Source: Centrapalus pauciflorus (lineage: Eukaryota; Streptophyta; Magnoliopsida; Asterales; Asteraceae). Taken from it: a stretch of DNA of 64,000 bases. Positions 33,491-44,390 of the stretch are shown in pieces. The translations under genes were made by a program, and so were the position numbers. The stretch is from positions 428,011-492,010 of the forward strand of contig JAANYP010002063.1 in assembly GCA_020465985.1 (NCBI GenBank), given 5' to 3'. How positions within the stretch are numbered: position 1 is the first letter of the stretch; every line of letters begins with the position of its first letter. The notes beneath the pieces were generated by a model. The model was given only the letters and a program-made list of their open reading frames with translations, searched no databases and had not been told where the DNA came from.

Positions 33491-36192
33491 ATGGAGTTTG
33501 TCAAAGATCACAACTGCCTTCCATACACCCTAAAGAATGCTGAACTGCAACCCTTTCATGAAATGATGGCTTTTCTTTGCAGTTCATCCATCCACTATGC
33601 TCTCATTGTAAACCTCACTATCTACGTATCTCACTTAGAGCAATTCTGGAGTAAAGCTAGTCTGAGCAGACAAGATGGAATCACTTTTCTTGTTTCTACC
33701 ACTGATGTTCATACCATCACCATCTCAGAAGAATCCATTCGACAACACTTGTATTTGCAAGATGCTTCAGGTATAACCGATCTCTCTCTTACTGCTTTAC
33801 ATGAAGGTCTTTTTGAAATAGGGTATAGGGGACCAACTGATTCATTTACTTTCTTCAAAGCACATTTTGGCCCCAAATGGAAATACCTTGTACATATCAT
33901 TCAACAATGTTTAAGCCCTAAAAGGACTGGTTGGTCTGAATTTTCCTCAAATATTGCAACTGCTCTAGTTTGCTTATCCACAGGCCAACAGTTCAACTTT
34001 TCAAATATGATTTTTCAAGGGATGTTGAGGCATCATGCCTTAAAGAATGGGAAATTTGTGATGTATCCTCGGTTTTTGTCTGAAATAATTGTAAAATCTT
34101 GCAATTCTTTAAAAATACATTAAAGGATATATGTTTACCATAGGCACTCTTTACCATCTGTGAAAAGATTTTTGAAACAAAGTGTCAATTTTCATACTGT
34201 TGATGTCTCATTGCCTCAAGCAATGCAGACTATCTTTCCAAGAAACAGGGGAGAGGATCCTGAGCTGGCTCAGCCCCACATTACTGCTTCACCCCGAGGA
34301 TCCCAACCCACTCCCCATGATACAGATATCCTTCTGATCCTTCTTCCATACATACCTCCCCAACCCAACCACTAAAAATATATACCAAAAAGAAACAAAG
34401 GGCTACAGGTGCTCCTTCCACCTCAGACCCACATCCAAAGCCAAATATCCCTGTGCAAGAGGATACTCTTGCACAGCATATCCAAAGGGCACCCACTGAG
34501 GACACTCCCTCCCTCAATATAAAAGTGAACATCCCTTCTGAGGATGTTCATATGGGTTTTGTGGCTAGAACTACTGATGCTTCTGCACAAGGGGCACATG
34601 ACAGTTCCAACATACCTAAGACCACTCCCATGGCAACAGAGGGTGTGCAAGCACTTTCTGGAAGTCCCCAGTACCAAGAACAAAGGGGCCCAGATGCTTC
34701 TAATACATCTGGTATTGGTGCCAGTGATAGATTTCATATCCCTTTATCATTTGAAGATCTTGAGGACAGTCTGCAACTGATGGTTTTGACAGATCCTCAG
34801 CTGAAACCTGTTGTAGCTATTTTGGAACATTATAAGTCCACTATTGCTGCACAGGGATCACAACTTATTGCTCTACAACAGCTCTCAGCACTCCAACAGC
34901 AAAAGTTTGCCCAATTTCAACTAGGGTTGAAGCTCTATGGAAACAAGATTATTCAACTCGAAAGGCATATTCAAACCCTATTAGCAGCGGTCTTTGGTCT
35001 CTCTGATCAAACCAATGCATCCAAAAATGGGGAGATTCAGGAGAACCCACATTTAGTCCTAGCAGCTCCAAGTTCACCTTTGCCAGTTTCAGCTTCTAGG
35101 CTAACAGTCCCACCAGCTTCTCAAACTGTTAGTCCAGAAGTTCAAGATGTTTCCCTTAAAAGGCTAGGTGGTGTGTTAATCAGAGAAGAAATTCAAGGAA
35201 CTTCCTCAACAGTCCAAGCAACAGCTGCAGAGAAAGGCAAAGGTATTCTAATTGAAAAGCCAAAGATCAAGTTTGTTTCAAAAGAAGCTCAAATTGCTGC
35301 TGATGTTGAACTGGCCAGAAAATTAGTAGAAGAACAAGACCAAATCCTTGATCAACAAGCTCAAGCCTCTATGGGTGATGATGAAACCCTTGGAGATTAT
35401 TTAAGTGGTTTTGTGGTCAAAGAAGGACAGAAGAAATGGAAGAGGCCAACTGAACCTTCAAAAGCAGAACACAGAAGGTTTCTAATAAACTGGCAAGTGA
35501 ACTCTGCAAGTGCTGGTATTCCAAGAAAAATTGCACAATCATGGTCCACAGAAAAGCTCCAGGCATTGTATGATAAGGCCACTGCAAAGGAAAAAGCTCC
35601 TAAACAAGTCCAAGACTCTTCTCAGATCGATGATGTAAGTCTATCAAAAGAACCCTCTCAAACTGTTGTTGTGCCCCAACCAGAAGTAATTCCTCAAGCA
35701 AAGTTTGATCAAGTGAAAAGAGTTATGTTTGATCAACAATTACAGAAGGCAGTGGAGATAGAGAAAGCCCTTGATCAATATGACTTCTCCGAACCTCCAA
35801 TTACTTACTGGTATGCCAAATCAATGGACAACATTGATCTGGTATATCATTTTGTAGTTAAAAGTGAAGCTGGTCTAGAAGAGGAGTATAAGAACTTGGT
35901 CCAAATAGTTCAGAAGATGACTAGAGCAGAGCTGACCCAGATGCACAATATTGGGAAGGCTAGCCACTCTAGATCACCAATAGTATGGGTTCAGAATAAC
36001 ATAAAAGATCTTTAAAGCATGATTGATCCAGAATCCACAAGAATAAAGATCTTGCAGATTTTATAGCTTTGAATTTTCGATTTACCATCAGAATGGCTAC
36101 ATCAGATGAGCACAATGAAGATAGATTGTGATAAAGAAGAACTTAAGAGAGACTTCATAAAGGCTATAAGGCAGAAGCTTGCACAATTGTAA
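33491..36192 (+). pseudogene. env-position ORF of element C, broken
   Basis: Same family as the dimer third ORFs. The N-terminal domain runs from the ATG at 33491 (MEFVKDHNCLPY) with WKYLVHIIQQ near 33882 and FNFSNMIFQGML and MYPRF near 33990-34075. A TAA at 34121-34123 replaces an AAA codon. A frameshift near 34330 moves reading to the frame of 34453-36015, which holds the variable Pro/Ser/Thr-rich linker, a coiled-coil-like Gln-rich stretch (about 34780-34980) and the conserved DDETLGDYLSGFVVK and KAEHRRFLINW blocks. The last part (36016-36190) is again shifted. No membrane anchor is visible. Confidence 0.82.
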
Positions 36193-36293
36193 TATGTAAG
36201 TTTTTGGATGCCTTAGTTTGTGTATAACAGTTTTACTTTGTATATATTTCCTTATGTGTAAAGAAACTTAAAGTCTTAGTTAAGAATTTAAGT

Positions 36294-36942
36294 TAGGGGG
36301 GATTGTTGGGAAATAATCTAAGTATGTCAAGCTGTTAGTTAGGATTTCTCAGACTGTTAGTAGTATTTATGTGTAATTACAAAGTCGAAGCTGCTAGTTC
36401 AATAAACTCGAGCTACTAGTTCAAAAGTTCAAGCTGCCAGAGTTAAAGTTCAAGCTGCTCAACAAACAGATATAGAAAGTGCTACAAATCAGGAAGTAAT
36501 AAAGATTTCATAAATTGAAGATCTTCCAAAGATATCCACTCAAGATAAATCGTAGTTTGTCAAGGAAACAATTCAGAAAGGTTATAAATAGAGATAGACT
36601 AGGTATTTCTCATGCAATTCGGTGCTTAATCAATTCATAATTGCAACCTGTATTCTGTCTAAGTTTCCAAAGCCTCTAAGGTTGAAAAACCGTAAGAACA
36701 ATTTGTGTTCTTCGTCTAATCAAACAGATTAGAGGTGATTGTAATCAGAGATTGGTTATACAAAGGTTTTGATATTGATTGAGTTTATTGATTGTCTGTT
36801 ATTTTATTGTTCTGAAAGTATTCTTAAAAAAATTAAGTGTTATTCCGCAAACTTCTTAATTGGACTTTGATTCAAAACAAGATTATTGGTTTAACTCTAA
36901 TTTATTCAAACCAGTTAATCTTAGGTGATTTTTATCTTGACA
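36294..36942 (+). repeat. PPT and 3' LTR of element C
   Basis: The polypurine run TAGGGGGGAT (36294-36303) precedes the LTR TGTTGGGAAATAATC...TATCTTGACA (36304-36942, 639 bp). It is homologous to the dimer LTRs, including repeated CAAGCTG(C/T)TAGTT words and the conserved AACAGATTAGAGGTGATTG segment. Confidence 0.9.
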
Positions 36943-37941
36943 GAGTTTTGTTAAAAATCTTTTTAGAAAAGCCCAAAAACACATAAAATCAATATCAAAG
37001 AATCAATCAATTAAATTTAGTTAGCCCAAAAAATTTTAAAAAGCCCAAAAGTTTTTAAGAAGCCCAAAATTTAATTTCCTAACATGTTAGAGGAGCCTTT
37101 GAGACCCTAAAATCATTCTTGCTTTTATTCCTTCAGCCATCGCTTGCTTCAGCCTTCAACTGCAGATTTGCTGCTCACGGTTCACCTTTGAAACCCTGAA
37201 CGTCGGCCTGGCCGCCTGAACGACTAAACGCCGGCGACGCTGACCGCCTGTCCGTCTGAATGCTTGAACGACTCCCCTGCTCGGTGCTTGCCTGATCTCC
37301 GTCTGCCTGACTGCTTGGCGCTCGCGGCTCACTTGACGGTATGTCGGTAGCTCTATCTCTTCGACTCTCTCTATATTTACTTTCTGATGTGACTTTCACT
37401 CTGTTAACTGTTAGACTTGAGTGACTTGTGGCTAAGTGAGTAATATTGTAACAGAGATGTTTATTTAAGTCTTTAAGTGGATAAGTGTAATTGAGATTTT
37501 ATTTAATTGTTTAATAGTTTAATTAATTAATTTACTGAATATAATTATATAATAAAGTGTAAATGTTTAGTTTATATTTTTAAGTTTTTTATAAATTGTT
37601 AAAATTATTTGTTAATCCTTTAAACAAATGTTAGGTTAATGGTATAATATGTACTTTTTTTAATTGGAAAAATCATGTTATTCTTTAATTTTGTATTGGG
37701 AACCCGTTTCAGTGACCCGATTCATTTAAGAAAATATTTTGAAAATCTAAGTATTAACTTTACTCTAAAAAAGTGACACCGATAAAAAATATTCCTGGAT
37801 CCGCCCCTGAACACCTAAGTTGTTTATCTCTAAGGTATACAGAGAATTAGTAAAAAAAAATCTTGGTTAAGAACCAGGGAGTGCATATACTATGGAAATT
37901 AACATCCATGCGAACCACAATAAACTTTGTTGCATTTCTTT
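36943..37941. other. Unassigned stretch with GC-richer core
   Basis: AAGCCCAAAA is repeated several times at 36972-37070. A GC-richer segment rich in CGCCTGA(A/C)CG-like words lies at 37190-37340 and resembles a transcribed 5' leader, but no sustained frame follows. At 37797 is GGATCCGCCCCTG, a repeat-end phrase seen in variant form at about 16635. It could be remains of another DNA transposon. No TSD was found. Confidence 0.35.
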
Positions 37942-38834
37942 CACTACTACAAAAAAGCCTTTCAACCTCCCAAATACAACCCCGGTTAACCCATAAAAGA
38001 TTAAAAAACCGGGGTCAAAGCACATCCCGTGTTTTTTTAACATCAAAGACCCCGGGTTGTCAAAAGAAAACCTGGGTTAAAGCTCCTTTTTAATATATAC
38101 CCCGGTTTCTTAAAAACAAACCTGGGTCCCATTTTATTTTTTAATTCCGTTAAATTTTTTTAGGGGGAATTGTTCACGCTCACCCAATTTTCCCTTGAGC
38201 GTTCTTTTCTATCTTATCCCCCAAAAAACCCTAACACAATGAGATTGGGGTGAACTGATGAAACATGGACTCCGAACGAAGACGGAACGTCAGCAAATCG
38301 TTGCATCCTCTCCCTCTCGATCTCTCGTTGTCTCCTGAAGATTCGCTTCATAGGCCGCCTGCTCTACTCAGCTCGTTCTTCGCCGACCCCTTGCTCCGAT
38401 CCAGTTATGCTACTGCTCATTCGACGCACTTGCTGCTGCTCCATATTCTCTTTTGAGCAGACATGTCGCTACTGCTATAGCTAGAACAGCCCCATCCCTT
38501 CTGCTCTCACAAAGCCCCATTCTCCTCCACATTTTTTGTTGCTACTTCGAGCAGGTAAAATTTTCTCATTACATGTATCTTTTTGCTACACACAAGAACC
38601 GATTGCTAAACTATTCAATTTCTATAAGTTTTTAGGTTGTGGGCTTATGGATTGCTTATTTTCTCTATTGTTGATTTGATTTGCTTACAATGGATGTGTT
38701 GTGTAATTCACGTAACTAGGGTTTTTTTTCTTCTAATGAATGAACCGGGGTTAAATACCCTTCTACCCAAGTTAAAAAACCGGAGTCTATTACGAAAAAA
38801 AAAACCGGGGTAAAAGACTATTTTTGTACCAGTA
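37942..38834. mobile_element. Small CACTA (EnSpm)-like non-autonomous element
   Basis: The left end is CACTACTACAAAAAAG. The right end, read in complement, is TACTGGTACAAAAATAG. Candidate 3-bp duplications TTT lie at 37939-37941 and 38835-38837. Subterminal repeats AACCCGGGGT/ACCCCGGTT occur at both ends in both orientations (37980-38110 and 38745-38815), typical of CACTA subterminal regions. The 893-bp interior has no transposase. A gene-like segment (38200-38540, AAACCCTAA then Ser/Pro/Leu-rich short frames) may be captured host sequence. Confidence 0.65.
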
Positions 38835-38837
38835 TTT

Positions 38838-39399
38838 CATCCTCTTTACATTAAATACATACTATGATTGTTTTGATTTTATTACGAAAACTTTGAAAAC
38901 TTATAAGAAAAGTTGAAAGAAAACTTTTTATCTCATCTACTCTTGTTTTCTTACAACTTGATTTAGAACGAGATAATTTTAGATTAAAAACCTTGAATTT
39001 AAGCTTGGAAATAATGCAAAAGAAATAGTAGATCATGGAGCCACCATGCCTTTGTCTAGCAGCATATTTCTTGAGTGTAAAAGCTTAGTTGGTTGTTAAG
39101 GAAGGGAAATTTATGAAATGTCTCAAGTATATATGATTGTCAGATATGTCAACTATTGTCAACTATATATTTTGTGAAAACAATATATCAAGTAAAAAAG
39201 AGCATTTTTCGTGTATTGACTTTCCATTTGGTCATAGTATCAAATTACATCAAACTTCGTGTTCCTTTAGTGCATTTATGGGTAATGATAGTAGTGGAAT
39301 CATAAATTATATTTTTTATAAATATATTAATTTGAAATAATAAAATAACATTAGTTACCGATCGTGATTCTCAACCGATGATCACTCAATGCTTTTAAT
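38838..39399. other. Unassigned AT-rich stretch
   Basis: No supported gene and no recognisable TE ends. Short frames (for example 39137-39340) have no family resemblance. Confidence 0.4.
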
Positions 39400-39732
39400 C
39401 AAAGTTTATAAATGAAAAGAATATGATTGATCAACCAACTAAATAATAAAATAATTGTCATTTTAAATTAGCTGAGACGACAAACAATTTTATGTTGGAA
39501 TGTAAAAAAAAAGAATGCGATCATAATGATATATTCGTCATTTTGTATAATAATATATCAAGCGTCATAACACAAAAACAAAACAATTATATATTATATA
39601 TGAAATAAACTAATTAGTTAGCTACAAACCTACCGCCTAATAAAAAATAGTTCCGACGATAACGAATTTTATAACAGAATGTAGATTAAAATAATACGAT
39701 CATAATATACATTCAAATTTTAATAAAATATA
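39400..39732. repeat. Degenerate ~180-bp tandem-like repeat, left part
   Basis: Phrases such as CAATTTTATGTTGGAATGTA, GCGATCATAATGATATAT, TATCAAGCGTCATAAC and AATAGTTCCGACGATAACG recur about 176-182 bp apart here and again at 62095-62560, across the MULE insertion. The original array was split by the MULE. Confidence 0.6.
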
Positions 39733-40995
39733 GGGTAAATTACAATTTTTGTCCCTGTGGTTATATACAAATTATGATTATCGTCCTTTTCGTATCAAGA
39801 TTACAATTTTAGTACCTATGGTTTTCATTTTGTTATGCTTTTGGTCTTTCGACCTGTCATTATCTATATAATGACCATTTTGCCCTTTTATTTTTATTCC
39901 TGTTTTAGTCCCTAACAATTTATTTTCTCTTTTATATTATTTCTAATTACTTTTTATTCTAATATTATTTATTTAATATGTACTTTTTTTGTTATTATTA
40001 TAGTTTGACTAAAGTAATAATTTTTATTTTATTATTACTGTTATTATTATTATTAATTTAAGTATTTAATTCAAGAAATATATAATAATAATTTAGTTAC
40101 TTTGTTCTAGTTTTATTAATTATTATAAACATTTTAATAAAAAACAACTTATATATATAATTTGTATTATTATTATTTTAATTTGGAACACATGTTAAGC
40201 TATTTATACATTTAAAATTATTTATACATTTTACTTTTTTTCATTTTTAAAAAATCGTATTTATTTATATATACATATGTTTAACATTTCACTTTATTAT
40301 ATATTACTTCATGTAAATACTTATATATTTAACTAGATTTTTTTTGTCAAATTTATACATATATGTATTAACTTGTACCTTTTAATTTTATTATTTTGTT
40401 AAGTCATACATATTGATTTATTAAAAAAACTATATGAATATGATGTTTTCACGAAATATATAATTGTTTGTTAAATAAAAAAAATTATACATACTTATAA
40501 ACTCTATATATTAAAATGTAGATAAAACTTAACAAATTATATGAACTTAACATATTACATGTTCTAATGAAACTATTACTTTAAGTATAGTTATATTGCA
40601 TATGTAGTTCTAGCTAAACTTAACAAGTTGATACATTAAATATCTGTTGTTTTTATAATATTTAATTTTCAAAAATGTTAAATCAGAACATTTTGGTTAA
40701 ATATATAAGTATTTATATGAACTAAAATATAATAAAAAGAAAAAGTTACATAAAGTACAAATTAGTGAATACATGTTTGCAATTAATTATAATAATAATA
40801 ATATGACTAAATTTATTCTCTCACACACGCACATACATGTATGCATGTATGTATAGAAATATGTTTATTATCGATTAAAGTTTTATAATTAATAAAAATT
40901 GAAGGAAAATCTTGTTATATATTATTTCATTTAAATACGTAAATTAATAATAATAATAATAATAAAAGAGAATATACTAAAAAATTATTACATTA

Positions 40996-41647
40996 TGTTG
41001 GGAAATATTCTAAGTATGTCAAACTGTTAATTAGATTTCTCAAACTGTTAGTAGATTTTCTGTGTAATTGCAAAGTTCAAGCTGTTAGTTGAAGAAGTTC
41101 GAGCTGCTAGTTCAAAAGTTCAAGCTGCCAGTGTTCAAACTCAAACTGCTCAAAAGATAGACTTCAAGCTGCTCAGCAGCTCAATAAACAGAAAGTGCTG
41201 ATATTCAGGAAAAGATATATTCGAAGATTCAAGCATATCTACTACCAGAGAAATCAGATTTTATCAAGGAAACAAATCAGGAAGCAGTATATATACATAG
41301 AATAGGTTTTTCTATTGTAGGTTTGCACGTACAAGTTTATTCAGTTGTAATTGCTTTTCTGATTAAGTTTTCATAAGCCTCTAAGGTTGTAAAACCCTAA
41401 GAACAATCTGTGTTCTTCGTCTAATCAAACAGATTAGAGGTGATTGTAATCATTGAGTTTGACAATACAAGTGATCTTTTGATCATTGATTATGTTTATG
41501 TGTTATTTGTTTTGAAAGCTTTTCTTAATAAAATTAAGTGTTATTCCGCAAACTTCTTAACTGGACTTTGATTCAATACAAGGTTATTGGTTTATACTCT
41601 GATTAATTCAAACCAGTTAATCTTAGGTAGTTAATTCGATCTTGACA
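40996..41647 (+). repeat. LTR 1 of dimer D
   Basis: TGTTGGGAAATATTC...ATCTTGACA, 652 bp. Iterated CAAGCTG(T/C)TAGTT words fill the first 250 bp (U3). By eye it differs from LTR 2 at about 9 sites. Confidence 0.93.
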
Positions 41648-41649
41648 AG

Positions 41650-41661
41650 TGGTATCAGAGC
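41650..41661 (+). promoter_or_regulatory. Primer-binding site, copy 1
   Basis: TGGTATCAGAGC, the complement of the initiator tRNA-Met 3' end, two bases after the LTR. It primes minus-strand synthesis. Confidence 0.93.
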
Positions 41662-41723
41662 TACAGGTCGTTCTTTGTTTTCAAAGTCAGAAGCTTTCTT
41701 TTACAAAATTTTAGTTTTCTGCA

Positions 41724-44374
41724 ATGGAATTTGATAATAGCAGTAGTGGATCTGGGCAAGGACTCAAAGTGCCTATGCTCAAACCCACTAATTTGAGATG
41801 TGGAAACTCAGGATTCAACAGCACATTCAATTTATTAACTATGCCATTTGCGAAGCTGTTGAATTTCCTCCTGTAGTTGACCCTGAACTTGATGCTGAGG
41901 GCAAGCCCATAAAAACACCTCCAAAAACTGAACTTGAAAGAAAGGCTAGAATGAATGAAGTGAAAGCTCTTACACTTTTACAGATAGCCATTCCTAAAGC
42001 TTATCAACATCAGTTTAAAAAATTTTATACTGCTCATTCCCTTTGGCTTGCTTTAGAGAAAAGATTTGCTGGCAATGCTAGCACCAAAAGGAATCAGAAA
42101 GATCTTCTGAAACATCAGTATGAAAATTTTTCTGGTGGCAAGAATGAAAACCTTACACAAATCTTTGACAGGTTTAATAAACTGATAGGTGAATTGGAGA
42201 GTGTCAAAGTCAGCTTGGATCAAGATGAAGTCAACAGAAAATTCCTTAGATCACTTAGTGATGAGTGGACAGTCTATGCTGCCCAATGGAGAACAAAAGA
42301 AACTCTTTATGAAATAGAGTTGGATGACCTTTACAACAGCCTGAGAGTGTTTGAAACTGAGATTGAAAACAAAAAGAAATCCTTTTCATACAATCATAAC
42401 ACTGCTCTGCTATCATCAGCATTAACTGATAAATCTAACTGTTGTGATTCCTTTTCAGGTGCTGATGGTAACCCTACTGAAGGTCATTATGAAGCATTTG
42501 TTGCCAATGACGGACTGTTTGCTCTAAGTGCTGAAGATTTAGAACAAATCCATCCAGATGATCTAGAAGAGATGGATTTGAAATGGCAGCATGCAATGCT
42601 GACTATGAGGGCTAAAAGGTTTCTGAAGAGAACTGGCAGATCCAACTTCCAAGCAAGACCAGAAGGGAAACCAGCATTTGATAAATCCAAAGTTGAATGC
42701 TTTAAATGTCACAAGCTTGGCCACTTTGCCAGAGAATGCAGATCCCAAGGTCAACAGCCACCAAGACCCCAGCAACCTAATCAAGCTTCATCATCACAAG
42801 CACTTGTCTCTCAAGAAGACAATGTGTTTGACTGGAGTGATCAGACAGAAGAAGAGTTTCAAAATCAAGCTCTAATGGCAGAAACATCAAATATCACCTC
42901 CTCTGAACTACCATCTAAGGTAAATGCTAAACTCTACTCTCAAACATGCAAAAATATGGTTAAAAAGTACAGAGATCATAATGAGAGCATGTGCAAAACT
43001 CTAGCTAAGATGAAAGAAAGGAGATATGAATACATGCAGGTCATAGAAGATCTTGAAAAACAGAACAATGACTATAAGGATAATGAGATTCAAATGGGAC
43101 ATATCATGAGTGGGAGAAAAAGGAGTTGAATAAGAAAATAGAGTCCCTAAATAAGAAATTAGATGAGGCTGAACAGAAGGTGTTAGAAGCTAATAAGAAA
43201 ATAGAATCATTCAATATAGATCTAGGCACCTTCAAATTGGAAAATCAAAAGCTGGAACACCTAATGGACGTTCAATTTAAAGATAGGGTAAAATCTCAGC
43301 TCAATCCCAAAGAAGGTATAGGATACAGAGCCACTCCACCTCCATACAACAACAAATACATTTATCCAATGAGTGAAGTTGCTGATAGGCTTATTAATGA
43401 ACCATTAGATGAGTCAATGACCACTGTAGATCCTACCCTTGAAAACAGTCCTGAATCTAAAGCAGATCTGATTCAAAATGAAGACTGTGAGTGCCAAGAA
43501 GTTGAGAAAGAACACAAAACAATGAGTGCACATATAGAAGCCCCTAACCCCACTAAGAAAGAAAAAGAGAAGATGAGTGTATGCCATGATACTCCACATG
43601 TTTCTGTGCCTCTAACTGTAACACTGCATCTTCCTCAAAAAATCATAAAAAGGGGTAAGACTGTTCAAATCTGCACATGCCAAAAGCATGGTGTCCAAAA
43701 GTTTCCCAAGCAACAGCAGGTAAGGGGAAATCAAAGGAACAAGAACCAGTTATGGACCAATAAAAGTGGTTCTCCAATCAAAACAGTCAAAAGATGTTTC
43801 CATTGTAGCAGGAAAAACCATTTGGCTAGACATTGCTTGTATAAACCATCTGTTGCAACACAGACTGTGGTTCAGAAACATACATATGTTAAAAACATAA
43901 AAAATCTTAAGGTCAAACCACCTGTTGCACCAGTTCCAAAGAAAACAGTTGATCATAGGTTCTCAAAAATCAATAAAAAACAGTCCACACACCAAAAACA
44001 AGTTATGGCCAAACCCAAATCAAATTTTAAACAGATATGGTGTGTTAAAGGCAAAAACTCAGATGAAACTGTTGATACAAATGTTGAAACTTCCAGGCCG
44101 AAAGTTGAAACTGTTAGCGCAAATTCTGAAGCTGTTAGCACTAAACACTCAGTTCAACCTGCTAGGCTTAAAACTGAGACTGGTGATGGATCATCTGAGA
44201 CTGTTAAGTCTGGACACAACACCTGGACACCTCATGTCATAACTAAGTACTCTTCACAGAACCCCCCCAGTGGATCTCACTAAGTATAAGAAATCAAAGA
44301 CAGTGTTTAGTTATGTTAATGCACAAGGACAACCCAAAACCAACTTGGTTTGGGTTTACTCCACTACTAACTAA
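41724..44374 (+). pseudogene. gag: gag of dimer copy 1, broken
   Basis: Structural polyprotein. The ATG at 41724 (MEFDNSSSGSGQG) is separated from the main frame (from about 41798, MWKLRIQQHIQF) by a one-base deficit in the CCCACTAATTTGAG stretch, shared with copy 2. The main frame carries the copia gag core, a CCHC knuckle CFKCHKLGHFAREC (about 42699) and a Lys/Glu coiled coil (about 42940-43260). A 10-bp deletion near 43100 and an extra C in the run near 44266 break it further. A second knuckle, CFHCSRKNHLARHC, lies near 43798. Two knuckles, one before and one after a coiled coil, are unusual for copia gag. Confidence 0.88.
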
Positions 44375-44390
44375 GCTTTTATTTGTGCAG
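44365..44390 (+). promoter_or_regulatory. Splice-acceptor-like module at gag/pol junction, copy 1
   Basis: TACTAAC (44365-44371), overlapping the gag end with TAA at 44372-44374, then a T-rich run and TTTGTGCAG ending at 44390. It is identical to copy 2 and equivalent to 801-825 of element A. Confidence 0.5.

Larger units (their letters stand above)
32580..36942 (+). mobile_element. SIRE-like element C, 5'-truncated and internally deleted
   Basis: It is homologous at lower identity to the dimer elements at 40996-61803, but starts abruptly inside RT (AACAAAGCTAGG). The rest comprises a partial RT, a deletion removing the C-terminal RT and RNase H, the env-position ORF, a PPT and a 3' LTR. The 5' LTR, PBS, gag, protease and integrase are missing. 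With only one LTR there is no TSD to read. Confidence 0.88.

Noticed and set aside
37175..37399. Minus-strand 74-aa protein in the GC-richer segment
   Set aside because: Low-complexity Ser/Arg/Asp composition from repeated CGCCTGA-like words, no family resemblance, and no neighbouring exon signals strong enough to support a host gene.
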